Below, in pieces: positions 1 to 7,531 of a stretch of 64,000 nt of DNA. Numbering within the stretch: position 1 is the stretch's first letter; each line of letters starts with the position of its first letter. The translations under genes were made by a program, and so were the position numbers. The notes under the pieces were generated by a model. That model saw only the letters and a program-made list of their open reading frames with translations, ran no database searches and was not told the origin of the DNA. Source of the DNA: Bacillus sp. HF117_J1_D (GTDB lineage Bacteria; Bacillota; Bacilli; Bacillales; Bacillaceae_C); assembly GCA_009928435.1 (NCBI GenBank), contig JAABNQ010000001.1, positions 15,053-79,052 of the forward strand, written 5' to 3'.

Positions 1-83
1 TCTTCCGGTGTAAATAGACGAGCGATTCTATCATCATTTAGTAAAAATGCATCATGCATAAATCCGTACTCTATTTTTTCCAT
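1..83 (-). CDS. Unidentified gene, first 27 codons only
   Basis: An ATG at 83 is preceded by a strong ribosome binding site (AGGGAGGG, about 7 bases upstream), and the frame stays open to the window edge. The visible residues begin MEKIEYGFMHDAFLLNDDRI. I do not recognise the family. It lies 208 bases downstream of mmgD on the same strand, where B. subtilis has mmgE (2-methylcitrate dehydratase), but these residues do not look like the start of MmgE as I know it. It could belong to the same transcript as mmgD; nothing further can be said from 27 codons. Confidence 0.6.
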   Translation of the reverse strand, partial: MEKIEYGFMHDAFLLNDDRIARLFTPE

Positions 84-128
84 ACCGGTCCCTCCCTGTA
101 TGGTCTGCTAATCCCATTCTTCCTTTAA

Positions 129-160
129 AGAAAAGCGCAAGGCGTGCAAGCACAAGGCGC
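129..160. repeat. Fragment of interspersed GAAAAGCG-type repeat
   Basis: A short stretch with the GAAAAGCGCAAGGCG signature, which recurs in the intergenic spacers near 3.4, 14.8, 21.1, 27.3 and 62.8 kb. Here only the outer end of the element remains. It fills part of the 208-base gap between mmgD and the next gene; the rest of the gap shows nothing I can name. Confidence 0.5.
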
Positions 161-291
161 ATTTTAAGAATCAATTTTTTCAGTAAACTGTGACCACATT
201 TCCGATTGAGCGCTTGCTCAGAATTAGAACATCAAAAATGATATTGCCTCGCTTCGACAACTTTCATCTTCTCTATGAATTGTCAATCCTT

Positions 292-1410
292 TTAGCTTAA
301 ACTTGCGTGACGCCCTCCAGTATAGTTCACACGCGGCCGGTAAAGGCGATTATTGGCATGCTGCTCTATGACATGAGCACATAGACCAACAGTTCTGGAG
401 CTGAAGAAAATTGGCGTATATAGCGGAATGTCAATGCCGAGCATCCAGTAAACAGGTGCCGCGTAATAATCCAGATTTGGATAAAGCCCTTTTTCTCTTT
501 CCATCACCTTTTCCCCGGCTTCACACATTTGCAACAGCAGGTCGTCCCCTTTTAAGTCTGACAGCTGCTTGAGTGCTTCTTTGAGCATAAGAGCTCTCGG
601 GTCCATCTTTTTCATGTAGACTCGATGTCCGAATCCCATAATTTTTTCCTTGTTATAAAGCTTTTTCTGAAGCATTTCCTCGAAGCCGGAAACGCTCTTA
701 GCCTCATTTAGCATATACATGACTGCTTCATTCGCACCGCCATGCAAGTTCCCTTTTAAAGATGCAACTGCACCAGTCAGTGCACCGTATAAATCTGATT
801 GTGTGGAAGCGATGACTCTTGCAGTGAAAGTAGAGTTCGGCATTTCATGCTCACTATATAAAACAAGCGATAGATCAAAAATTTTTTCTTCCAGCGAAGA
901 AGGCTTTCTTCCTGTAAGCATGTAAAAAAAGTTAGCACTATAGGATAATTCATTAAGAGGCTGAATCGGCTCTTTACCGTTGATGATGCGATAGCTATTG
1001 GCTACAATGTTTGGGATCTTCCCCAGCAGTCGATAGGCACGTTTTTTATTGGATGGAATGGAACGGTCGTTGATTTCGGCATCGAAACCAGCAATCGCCG
1101 ATATCCCTGTCCTCAATCCGTCCATTGGATGAGTTTCTTTTGGAAGTAATGTAAAAATATCTAAGATTTCTGCAGGAATTTCATATTCACTTTTAAGAAT
1201 ATCTGCTACAACGGCTTTTTCTGAATCCAGCGGCAGTTTGCTCTCAAGCAAAAGATGAACAATGTCTAAATACTCTTTACTCTGGGAGAGTTCAATAAGA
1301 TCGTATCCTCTTATAATGATTTTACTTTCGTCGGTATCTAAAAAAGATATGTCCGTTTCTGATGCAACAACGCCTTCAAGTCCCGGAAAATAATTTATTT
1401 TAGTTTCCAT
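292..1410 (-). CDS. mmgD: 2-methylcitrate synthase / citrate synthase (MmgD type)
   Basis: Condenses propionyl-CoA (or acetyl-CoA) with oxaloacetate, the entry step of the methylcitrate cycle for propionate disposal. At 372 residues it has the same length as B. subtilis MmgD and matches my recollection of it nearly end to end, including the GLEGVVASETDISFLDT start and the HANNRLYRPRV end. The citrate synthase catalytic residues are visible: His223 in NLHGGANEAV, His262 in GFGHRVYMKKMDPR and Asp314 in YPNLDYY; EHEMPNSTF near residue 188 is also conserved. The ATG has a good site (GGGAGGAAG). It overlaps the end of the small upstream gene by 16 bases, so the two are probably translationally coupled. 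The transcript is headed by a cobalamin riboswitch. Confidence 0.9.
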   Translation of the reverse strand: METKINYFPGLEGVVASETDISFLDTDESKIIIRGYDLIELSQSKEYLDIVHLLLESKLPLDSEKAVVADILKSEYEIPAEILDIFTLLPKETHPMDGLRTGISAIAGFDAEINDRSIPSNKKRAYRLLGKIPNIVANSYRIINGKEPIQPLNELSYSANFFYMLTGRKPSSLEEKIFDLSLVLYSEHEMPNSTFTARVIASTQSDLYGALTGAVASLKGNLHGGANEAVMYMLNEAKSVSGFEEMLQKKLYNKEKIMGFGHRVYMKKMDPRALMLKEALKQLSDLKGDDLLLQMCEAGEKVMEREKGLYPNLDYYAAPVYWMLGIDIPLYTPIFFSSRTVGLCAHVIEQHANNRLYRPRVNYTGGRHASLS

Positions 1411-1631
1411 TCTTCTTCCTCCCGTCCAAGTAGATCCTGTTTTATCATCCTGTAAGCCCTTTCTATATTGTATAGACAGATTTCTTTTTCCTCCGGTGTC
1501 ACTCCATATTCCCGAATCTCAGTTATTAGTTGTTCGTGTTTTTCCTGGATGGAACATAATTGCCCCGAAACGAAATTATTCATAAGACATATTTTGAAAG
1601 AATGAATAAAGTCATCAACTGTTTTAAGCAA
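1395..1631 (-). CDS. Small unknown protein coupled to mmgD
   Basis: A 78-residue frame starting at TTG (1631), chosen because GGAGGAG lies 9 bases upstream; no better start is seen. Its stop lies inside the first codons of mmgD. The product is charged and probably helical, with a Glu-rich C-terminus (REEEEWKLK), two to three cysteines and no membrane segment or signal peptide. I do not recognise the family. It is the first gene after the riboswitch terminator, so it should be expressed with mmgD. A leader gene that aids mmgD translation is an alternative to a free-standing protein. Confidence 0.65.
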   Translation of the reverse strand: MLKTVDDFIHSFKICLMNNFVSGQLCSIQEKHEQLITEIREYGVTPEEKEICLYNIERAYRMIKQDLLGREEEEWKLK

Positions 1632-1672
1632 AGATGCTCTCCTCCAATAATGAGGCTTCAAAAAATTTCCCC

Positions 1673-1702
1673 AATAAAAAAACAACTTCCAAGGAAGTTG
1701 TT
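1673..1702 (-). terminator. Riboswitch-controlled intrinsic terminator
   Basis: On the minus strand AACAACTTCC and GGAAGTTGTT form a 10-base inverted repeat followed by a T-run (TTTTTATT). It lies between the cobalamin riboswitch and the first gene (TTG at 1631), the usual place for a transcriptional expression platform. A second helix possibility just upstream (1700-1718 with 1761-1775) overlaps its 5' arm by three bases. Confidence 0.8.
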
Positions 1703-1806
1703 AAGTTACGAAGGAATACTGAAACAAACATGTGATAAAAAAATGAAAAACATGTACTTTTATTCCGCACTTAACACCCCCTATCCTCGTAGGTACTGAT
1801 GTTTGC

Positions 1807-1982
1807 TAAAACAGGCAGGTCTCCTGGCTTATGATCATCGCTTTTCGAACCCTTCCCATTCCCTTTTACAGGAAACAGTGGCCTTTTCGAACCGCTCCCA
1901 ATTACAGTTGCGGGACAGCGCCGGAATTTCACCGACTTCCCTTTTAAGCAGGTAAAATATAAAATTTTACCGCACCTGTTTC
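1807..1982 (-). ncRNA. Cobalamin (B12) riboswitch
   Basis: The minus strand carries the hallmark blocks of an adenosylcobalamin aptamer in order: AAACAGGTGC at the 5' end, GGGAAGTCGGTGAAATTCC, GCTGTCCCGCAACTG, the B12-box region with GGCCACTGTTTCC, GGGAATGGGAAGG, and the 3' block AAGCCAGGAGACCTGCC. An intrinsic terminator lies about 105 bases further on, so binding of B12 should stop transcription before the downstream genes. The first genes reached are the 78-residue unknown and mmgD, not a cobalamin synthesis or transport gene. The spacer between aptamer and terminator contains a 13-base-pair helix possibility (GTTAAGT..GGAATA with TATTCC..ACTTAAC) that could serve in switching. Confidence 0.93.
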
Positions 1983-1990
1983 TACACACA

Positions 1991-2019
1991 TATTTAATTT
2001 TACAAATCCAATATATCAA
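1991..2019 (-). promoter_or_regulatory. Sigma-A type promoter of riboswitch transcript
   Basis: TTGATA (2019-2014) and TAAATA (1996-1991) are separated by 17 bases, placing the start of transcription only a few bases before the first conserved riboswitch block. The -10 match is moderate; position relative to the aptamer is the main support. Confidence 0.55.
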
Positions 2020-2074
2020 TTTTTCTAAAAATTTACAACAGTTTTTCATAAAGAACCTGTGATTTTATAAATTG

Positions 2075-2111
2075 AAAAAAGCTTGTAGAGAAAACTTCAC
2101 TCTCTACAAGC
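2075..2111 (-). terminator. Terminator behind mlpA
   Basis: GCTTGTAGAGA and TCTCTACAAGC form an 11-base-pair stem with a 9-base loop followed by TTTTTTC on the minus strand. It directly follows the mlpA stop codon and separates that operon from the riboswitch unit. Confidence 0.9.
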
Positions 2112-2122
2112 CTATGTTCAGA

Positions 2123-3361
2123 TTAACTTGACTGTAATAATAATTTTTCCTCAGGGCTGATCAAAGCAAGCGTATATTGATCAGTAAAAATTCGATTTGC
2201 CAAATCGTTTACATTTTGAATACTAACACCATCAATTTCATCTATGATTTCGTCCAAAGTTTTGTGGCGTTTCAGCAATAATTCATTTTTGCCATTTCTG
2301 CTCATACGGCTGTTTGTACTTTCAAGACCCAGCATTAAGTTTCCTTTTAACTGCTCTTTGCTGTTCCTTAACTCTTTTTCTGTGATGCCATTCTTTTTTA
2401 ACTCACCAAGTGCACTATTGATTGTTTCAAAAAGGGCATCAATCTGATTGGCGCCTGTTCCTCCGTAAATGGTAACGATTCCGCTATCCTTATAAGAGGA
2501 ATGATAGGAAAAGACGGAGTAAGCAAGTCCTCTTTCTTCACGCACTTCTTGAAAAAGGCGGGATGACATGCTGCCGCCAAAAATATTATTCATGACAATT
2601 AAACTATATATATCGGGATCACCAATGGATAATCCCTCAAACCCAATGCATAAATGAGCCTGTTCCGTATCTTTTTGCCTTGTGACATGATTTGATTTGA
2701 AAACAGGCTTTGCTTCTTCCTGACGACGACCTTTTCTGTTAAAAGAGCCAAACAAACGCTCAACTTCTTTTATGAAAGACTCGTCAATATTTCCTGCAAT
2801 GGATATGACTATCTTTTCCGGGGTATACATTTCTTCTACATACGACCTCAATAAATCGCTTGTAAATGTGGACAACGTTTGCTCAGTCCCCAAAATGGGA
2901 TAGCCGAGAGGATGATGATCAAATGCTGCTTTGCTGAGCAGATCATGGACGATATCATCCGGAGCATCTTCATACATCTTGATTTCTTCTCCAACGACGT
3001 TCTTCTCTTTGTTCAACTCATCCTCAGCAAAAGTTGAGTTGAAGAACATATCAGCCAATATTTCAAGCGCATACTGAGAATGGTTGTCCAACACTTTTGC
3101 ATAATAGCATGTATATTCTTTTGAAGTAAAAGCATTAACCTGGCCGCCGATCGAGTCGAATGCTTCAGCCAGTTCTTTAGCGTTCCTAGTCGTTGTTCCT
3201 TTAAAAAACATATGTTCAAGAAAATGAGATATACCATTATTACCTGGCAATTCATCCCTTGAACCAGTCCCGACCCATATTCCAATGGCAACAGAGCGGA
3301 CAGAAGGTATATTCTCTAAAACGACTCTGACTCCGTTTTGACATGTATATTTTGTAATCAC
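2123..3361 (-). CDS. mlpA: M16 family zinc metallopeptidase (MlpA/YmxG)
   Basis: A 412-residue processing-peptidase-like protein. It shows the inverted zinc motif HFLEH at residues 46-50 and the third ligand Glu126, 76 residues further on as the family requires. The N-terminal half holds the zinc domain, the C-terminal half the second M16 domain (GGTGANQIDALFETI region). The start is a GTG at 3361 with AGGAGG 7 bases upstream. No signal peptide is visible, so it is cytoplasmic. The position after ylxY matches B. subtilis mlpA (ymxG), which acts on protease gene expression through an unknown mechanism. A strong terminator follows. Confidence 0.93.
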   Translation of the reverse strand: MITKYTCQNGVRVVLENIPSVRSVAIGIWVGTGSRDELPGNNGISHFLEHMFFKGTTTRNAKELAEAFDSIGGQVNAFTSKEYTCYYAKVLDNHSQYALEILADMFFNSTFAEDELNKEKNVVGEEIKMYEDAPDDIVHDLLSKAAFDHHPLGYPILGTEQTLSTFTSDLLRSYVEEMYTPEKIVISIAGNIDESFIKEVERLFGSFNRKGRRQEEAKPVFKSNHVTRQKDTEQAHLCIGFEGLSIGDPDIYSLIVMNNIFGGSMSSRLFQEVREERGLAYSVFSYHSSYKDSGIVTIYGGTGANQIDALFETINSALGELKKNGITEKELRNSKEQLKGNLMLGLESTNSRMSRNGKNELLLKRHKTLDEIIDEIDGVSIQNVNDLANRIFTDQYTLALISPEEKLLLQSS

Positions 3362-3385
3362 TGAAGTTCCTCCTGTTCATGGTGT

Positions 3386-3663
3386 AAAAAGAAAAGCGGA
3401 TGCGCCTGTCCAGCCCCGACAAGCATAAGGCGATTCCCGAGGAGGCAGCCTTTCAGCCACCACAGGGAAGCGACTTATGACCTCGAGGGGCTAGGCGCTG
3501 TAGCTGGACATTAAGAAAAGCGGAAGACGGCTGATCAGGGGCGACAAGCGCTGAAGGGCAAACCAACAAAGTCGTTCTGTGACTTTAATGGTTTGACCAA
3601 AGCGACCTCGAGCCCCTGCCGTCTGAAGCTAGACATTAAGAAAAGCGAATGCGCCTGTTCAGC
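3386..3663. repeat. Two and a bit copies of a palindromic interspersed repeat
   Basis: This 300-base gap between mlpA and ylxY is filled by repeat copies, each opened by an AAGAAAAGCG motif: about 3391-3512, 3513-3640, and a partial third from 3641 running up to the ylxY stop. Each copy is a large palindrome: AGCCCCGACAAGC pairs with the region of CCTCGAGGGGCT, and in copy two AGGGGCGACAAGCGCT pairs with AGCGACCTCGAGCCCCT. Copy two holds an inner hairpin with arms CAAACCA..AAAGTC and GACTTT..TGGTTTG. A close relative lies at 62.75-62.89 kb with a different but compensating inner stem. No coding potential. Confidence 0.85.
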
Positions 3664-3664
3664 C

Positions 3665-4639
3665 TTACTTTTCAATTTCTTGATCTATCTTAATGATGTG
3701 TTCTTCATCCATCAATTTTGTGACTGTGCCAATCCTTAAGTTCTTGTCCCTGATCTGCTTAATCAGCTGATCAAGAGCTTTTGCTGTAGAATCGGTAGGA
3801 TGCATCAAAATCATCGCCCCTGGATGAACCTTTGTCATTACTCGATCTATAATCGTTTCGGGCGAAGGCTTCTGCCAATCAATTGTATCTACTGTCCACA
3901 TGACCGTTTTCATGTTCAATTTATCGGCAATGAGAATTGTATGATCACGGAAGCCCCCACTTGGCGGTCCGAACCATACAGGCTTCTCCCCTGTAGTCGC
4001 CTCTATAATTTCATTCGTCTTCAATAATTCTTCACGGGTTTTGGCCTCTCCCAATGTCTCCATTTTTGGATGACTGTATGAGTGATTTCCAATTTCATGC
4101 CCATCGGCAGAAATCATTTTGGCTAGGTCAGGGTTCTCCTTCACCCACCGGCCTTCCAAAAAGAATGTTGCCTGGATGTTATTTTTTTTCAGGGTTGTCA
4201 GCATTTTAGGCAAATATTCATTCCCCCAAGCCACATTGATCAAGAAGCCGACCATCGGCTTATCCGGATGAGCCCTATAAATAGGGGCCGGGGACAAATC
4301 CTTTAAATGGGTTTTCGGAGGAATTTGTTTAAAAACAAGCTTACGGGCATCAAAGTCTCCGCCTTTCATCTTTTTATAGGAAGCTTTGATATCCACTTTC
4401 ACGCCATTATATCCTGGCATTGCTTTCCAAACCCTGTCTATTTTCGCATCCTGAGGCGCCGCATCATATTTCTCCGCAGCATGGGTAATCTGTTCATACA
4501 ATGCATCCTGGCTAGAACTAACCGGATGTGAACCATTCACTAACTCAGCTAAATAGACCGTTGTATAGGGATTATTGACAATCAATATTGCTAGGATAGC
4601 AATAAGACCCAATCCTGGCAAGTGTTTTGTATTTTTCAC
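3665..4639 (-). CDS. ylxY: Polysaccharide deacetylase-like protein YlxY
   Basis: About 324 residues from a GTG at 4639, preferred because GGAGG lies 8 bases upstream; an ATG six codons earlier is too close to that site. An N-terminal hydrophobic segment (LGLIAILAILIV) is probably a signal anchor, so the NodB-like domain (roughly residues 135-305) faces outward. The metal-binding GNHSYSHP motif is present, as are WTVDTIDWQKP and GAMILMHPT. The usual TFDDG motif is replaced by FLINVAWGNEY, so the catalytic Asp is missing, as I recall for B. subtilis YlxY. The substrate is unknown and the protein may be catalytically inactive or altered. Confidence 0.88.
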   Translation of the reverse strand: MKNTKHLPGLGLIAILAILIVNNPYTTVYLAELVNGSHPVSSSQDALYEQITHAAEKYDAAPQDAKIDRVWKAMPGYNGVKVDIKASYKKMKGGDFDARKLVFKQIPPKTHLKDLSPAPIYRAHPDKPMVGFLINVAWGNEYLPKMLTTLKKNNIQATFFLEGRWVKENPDLAKMISADGHEIGNHSYSHPKMETLGEAKTREELLKTNEIIEATTGEKPVWFGPPSGGFRDHTILIADKLNMKTVMWTVDTIDWQKPSPETIIDRVMTKVHPGAMILMHPTDSTAKALDQLIKQIRDKNLRIGTVTKLMDEEHIIKIDQEIEK

Positions 4640-4739
4640 GCCCATTTCCTCCTTCAACCAATTTTATGAGGATAATGGACAAGGTAGAACAAAGAACCTG
4701 CCGGTTTGCGCTAGTTTGATTGCTGTATGTAATTTATTG

Positions 4740-4768
4740 AAAAAAGCCAGGAATCACCTGGCTTTTTT
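4740..4768 (-). terminator. Terminator behind pnp
   Basis: AAAAAAGCCAGG and CCTGGCTTTTTT form a 12-base-pair stem with a 5-base loop and a T-run on the minus strand, six bases after the pnp stop codon. Confidence 0.92.
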
Positions 4769-4773
4769 CAGTG

Positions 4774-6897
4774 CTATTCTTTCGCTTGCTTTTGTTTTTC
4801 CTTCTGCTCTTTAAGAACGACTTTGCGGGAAAGGTTAACTCTTCCTTGATTGTCGATTTCTACTACTTTCACAAGGACTTCGTCTCCGATGGACACAACA
4901 TCCTCAACTTTATTGACTCTTTCCTCCGCCAATTGTGAAATATGGACAAGGCCATCTTTACCAGGGAAAATCTCCACGAAAGCACCAAATTTCTCAATTC
5001 GCTTCACTTTTCCAAGGTATATTTGTCCAACCTCTACTTCACGGACGAGATCTTCTATGATCTTCTTGGCCTTTTCATTCATTTCTTCATCAGCAGATGC
5101 GATGAACACTGTTCCGTCTTGTTCAATGTCAATCTTGACATTCGTCTCTTCAATAATTTTATTGATCTGCTTACCGCTCGGCCCAATAACATCCCGGATT
5201 TTATCAGGATTGATATGGAGCGTAAGAATCTTCGGCGCATACGGTGAGAGACGTTCCCTAGGCTCAGAAATAGCGGAATTCATTTTCTCTAAAATAAACA
5301 TCCGTCCTTCTTTTGCCTGGTGGAGCGCTTCTTCTAAAATGTCACGTGACAAACCGTCGATTTTAATATCCATTTGCAAGGCAGTGATTCCGTCCGCCGT
5401 ACCGGCCACCTTGAAGTCCATATCTCCCAAATGGTCTTCCATCCCCTGGATATCGGTTAAAATCGTGTAATGTTCTTCGGATTTCACTAACCCCATCGCA
5501 ATACCAGCAACCGGCGCCTTAATAGGAACACCTGCATCCATCATAGCCAGTGAGCTTGCACATATGCTTGCTTGGGATGATGAACCATTTGATTCCAACA
5601 CCTCAGAAACGAGGCGAATCGTATATGGAAAATCTGATTCACTTGGAATAACAGGTTCTAATGCTCTTTCCCCAAGCGCACCATGACCGATCTCTCTGCG
5701 ACCAGGAGCTCTAATTGGCCCTGTTTCCCCAACGCTGAAATGAGGGAAGTTATAATGGTGCATGAATCGTTTGGATTCCTCAATCCCGAGACCGTCCAAA
5801 ATTTGAACATCACCAAGAGCTCCAAGTGTACAAATACTGAATGCCTGAGTTTGCCCTCTTGTAAACAAACCGGAACCATGTGTTCTTGCCAACAAATGTA
5901 TTTCTGTTTGGATAGGTCTAATTTCATTTGGCTTCCGGCCATCTGGACGGATCTTTTCAACAGTGATCAAGCGACGAACTTCCGCTTTCACAAGATTATC
6001 TAAAACTTGCTTCACTTGTTTGATTAAATCCTCATTATCCTCTTCCCGCTCAGAAAAGCTTTCGATTACATTATCCTTTACTTCTTGGATAGCTTCTTCA
6101 CGCGCATGCTTTTCCTCTACCTGAATCGCAGCGACAAGTTGTTGCTCGCACATTGAACGAACTTCCTGCTCCAGTTCGGAATCAATTTCATATAATTCGA
6201 TTTCCCTGTTTTCTTTCCCAACCGCTTCTGCAATCTGTTCTTGGAATGCGATCAAGCGTTTTATTTCCTCATGCCCGAACATGATGGCTTCCAGCATCGT
6301 TTCCTCGGAAACCTCTTTTGCTCCGGCCTCGACCATGTTAATGGCATCCTTTGTCCCAGCTACAGTCAGATCAATATCGCTCTGCTCCATTTGTTCTACT
6401 GTCGGATTAATGATGAATTTTCCATCCACACGTCCGACAACAACTCCCGCGATAGGTCCCATAAATGGAATATCAGAAATTGATAATGCTAATGAAGAAC
6501 CGAACATCGCTGCCATTTCTGAAGAGCAGTCTTGGTCAACGCTCATGACAATACTGACAACCTGTACTTCATTTCTAAATCCATCGGGAAACAGCGGGCG
6601 AATCGGGCGGTCAATCAGCCGGCTGGCCAATATCGCTTTCTCGCTTGGGCGCCCTTCCCTTTTAATAAAGCCGCCTGGGATTTTCCCCACTGCGTACAAC
6701 CTTTCCTCATAGTTGACTGTCAACGGAAAAAAATCAACAGATTTTGCTGCCTTTGATGCAGTAGCTGTAGATAAAACAGCTGTATCGCCATAGCGGATAA
6801 GAGCCGCTCCATTGGCCTGTTTTGCAAGCTGGCCTATTTCAACGGTCAAATTCCGTCCGGCCCATTCCATAGAAAAAACTTTTTTCTCGTGGTCCAT
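4774..6897 (-). CDS. pnp: Polyribonucleotide nucleotidyltransferase (PNPase)
   Basis: 3'-5' phosphorolytic exoribonuclease of the RNA degradosome, which also adds heteropolymeric tails. 707 residues from ATG 6897 (AGAGAGG 9 bases upstream), close to the 705 of B. subtilis PnpA. Two RNase PH domains are separated by a helical linker (roughly residues 210-300). Recognisable core motifs include [17 protein letters not shown] near residue 80 and [17 protein letters not shown] near 390. The C-terminus has a KH domain ([15 protein letters not shown]) and an S1 domain ([17 protein letters not shown]), ending in a Lys/Glu-rich tail. The leader contains a long hairpin, suggesting post-transcriptional control. 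Confidence 0.97.
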   Translation of the reverse strand: MDHEKKVFSMEWAGRNLTVEIGQLAKQANGAALIRYGDTAVLSTATASKAAKSVDFFPLTVNYEERLYAVGKIPGGFIKREGRPSEKAILASRLIDRPIRPLFPDGFRNEVQVVSIVMSVDQDCSSEMAAMFGSSLALSISDIPFMGPIAGVVVGRVDGKFIINPTVEQMEQSDIDLTVAGTKDAINMVEAGAKEVSEETMLEAIMFGHEEIKRLIAFQEQIAEAVGKENREIELYEIDSELEQEVRSMCEQQLVAAIQVEEKHAREEAIQEVKDNVIESFSEREEDNEDLIKQVKQVLDNLVKAEVRRLITVEKIRPDGRKPNEIRPIQTEIHLLARTHGSGLFTRGQTQAFSICTLGALGDVQILDGLGIEESKRFMHHYNFPHFSVGETGPIRAPGRREIGHGALGERALEPVIPSESDFPYTIRLVSEVLESNGSSSQASICASSLAMMDAGVPIKAPVAGIAMGLVKSEEHYTILTDIQGMEDHLGDMDFKVAGTADGITALQMDIKIDGLSRDILEEALHQAKEGRMFILEKMNSAISEPRERLSPYAPKILTLHINPDKIRDVIGPSGKQINKIIEETNVKIDIEQDGTVFIASADEEMNEKAKKIIEDLVREVEVGQIYLGKVKRIEKFGAFVEIFPGKDGLVHISQLAEERVNKVEDVVSIGDEVLVKVVEIDNQGRVNLSRKVVLKEQKEKQKQAKE

Positions 6898-6976
6898 TTT
6901 ACAACGCCTCTCTTTCATAAACCTAATTGTAAATAATTGGCAGAAATATAAGGTAAAAAACTCTCACCTGATACGC

Positions 6977-7060
6977 AACTGAACATTAGACATAGATACG
7001 AGCTTCTCCTACCCATGTCCAATGTTCAGTTCGAATATGCGCCTTTTGGCGCATTTTCAT
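6977..7060 (-). promoter_or_regulatory. Structured 5' leader of pnp
   Basis: On the minus strand a short hairpin (AATGCGCC..GGCGCAT, about 7039-7060) precedes a long one whose 22-base arms lie at 7010-7031 and 6977-6998 with an 11-base loop. All 22 positions pair in the pnp transcript, three of them as G-U; on the opposite strand those three would be A-C mismatches. The structure therefore looks maintained as RNA of the pnp message. E. coli pnp is autoregulated through a long leader hairpin cut by RNase III; a comparable role here is inference. Confidence 0.75.
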
Positions 7061-7095
7061 TTGAACTTACGTACAGGCGTCTGCCTTTTCATCCT

Positions 7096-7124
7096 AACAA
7101 AAAAGCGGGAATTTATCCCGCTTT
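7096..7124 (-). terminator. Terminator behind rpsO
   Basis: AAAGCGGGA and TCCCGCTTT form a 9-base-pair stem followed by TTTTTTGTT on the minus strand, 20 bases after the rpsO stop. Confidence 0.92.
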
Positions 7125-7143
7125 CAGTTACATCTTTATCATC

Positions 7144-7413
7144 TTAACGACGCAGGCCAAGTTTATCGATCAATACACGATAACGTTGAACATCTTTTTC
7201 ACGCAGATAAGTTAACAAGTTTCTGCGGCGTCCAACCATTTTCATTAATCCACGTCTTGAATGATGATCCTTTTTATGGACGCGAAGATGGCCGTTCAAG
7301 TTGTTGATTTCTTCAGTTAAAACCGCAATTTGAACTTCCGGAGATCCCGTGTCACTTTCATGGATTCTGTACTGGTTGATGATTTCGTTTTTACGTTCTT
7401 GCGTAATGGACAT
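7144..7413 (-). CDS. rpsO: 30S ribosomal protein S15
   Basis: 89 residues, the standard length for S15, binding the 16S rRNA central domain early in 30S assembly. The sequence is typical throughout ([37 protein letters not shown]). The ATG has AGGAGGTG upstream. It lies between ribF and pnp as in B. subtilis, with its own promoter 90 bases upstream and its own terminator. The roughly 80-base leader between promoter and gene could hold the S15 autoregulatory site known in other bacteria. Confidence 0.98.
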   Translation of the reverse strand: MSITQERKNEIINQYRIHESDTGSPEVQIAVLTEEINNLNGHLRVHKKDHHSRRGLMKMVGRRRNLLTYLREKDVQRYRVLIDKLGLRR

Positions 7414-7501
7414 TTGTCCAACACCTCCTGTTTTTCATCCCCAATTACCGAGCAGGCGTTGGTGAATCGCACTGCCAAGCAATGGTTCTTGATACTGTTA
7501 T

Positions 7502-7530
7502 AGAATACAACTTTACTTTGGAAAAATCAA
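7502..7530 (-). promoter_or_regulatory. Sigma-A type promoter of rpsO
   Basis: TTGATT (7530-7525) and TATTCT (7507-7502) are spaced by exactly 17 bases on the minus strand, just after the ribF stop codon. This gives an rpsO leader of about 80 bases. Confidence 0.6.
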
Positions 7531-7531
7531 G

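Noticed and set aside
1771-2049. 92-codon minus-strand open frame
   Set aside because: Covers the cobalamin riboswitch; the RNA elements explain the sequence and no ribosome binding site is seen.
4850-5470. 206-codon plus-strand open frame
   Set aside because: Lies antisense to pnp, whose frame is conserved throughout; no site and no recognisable protein.
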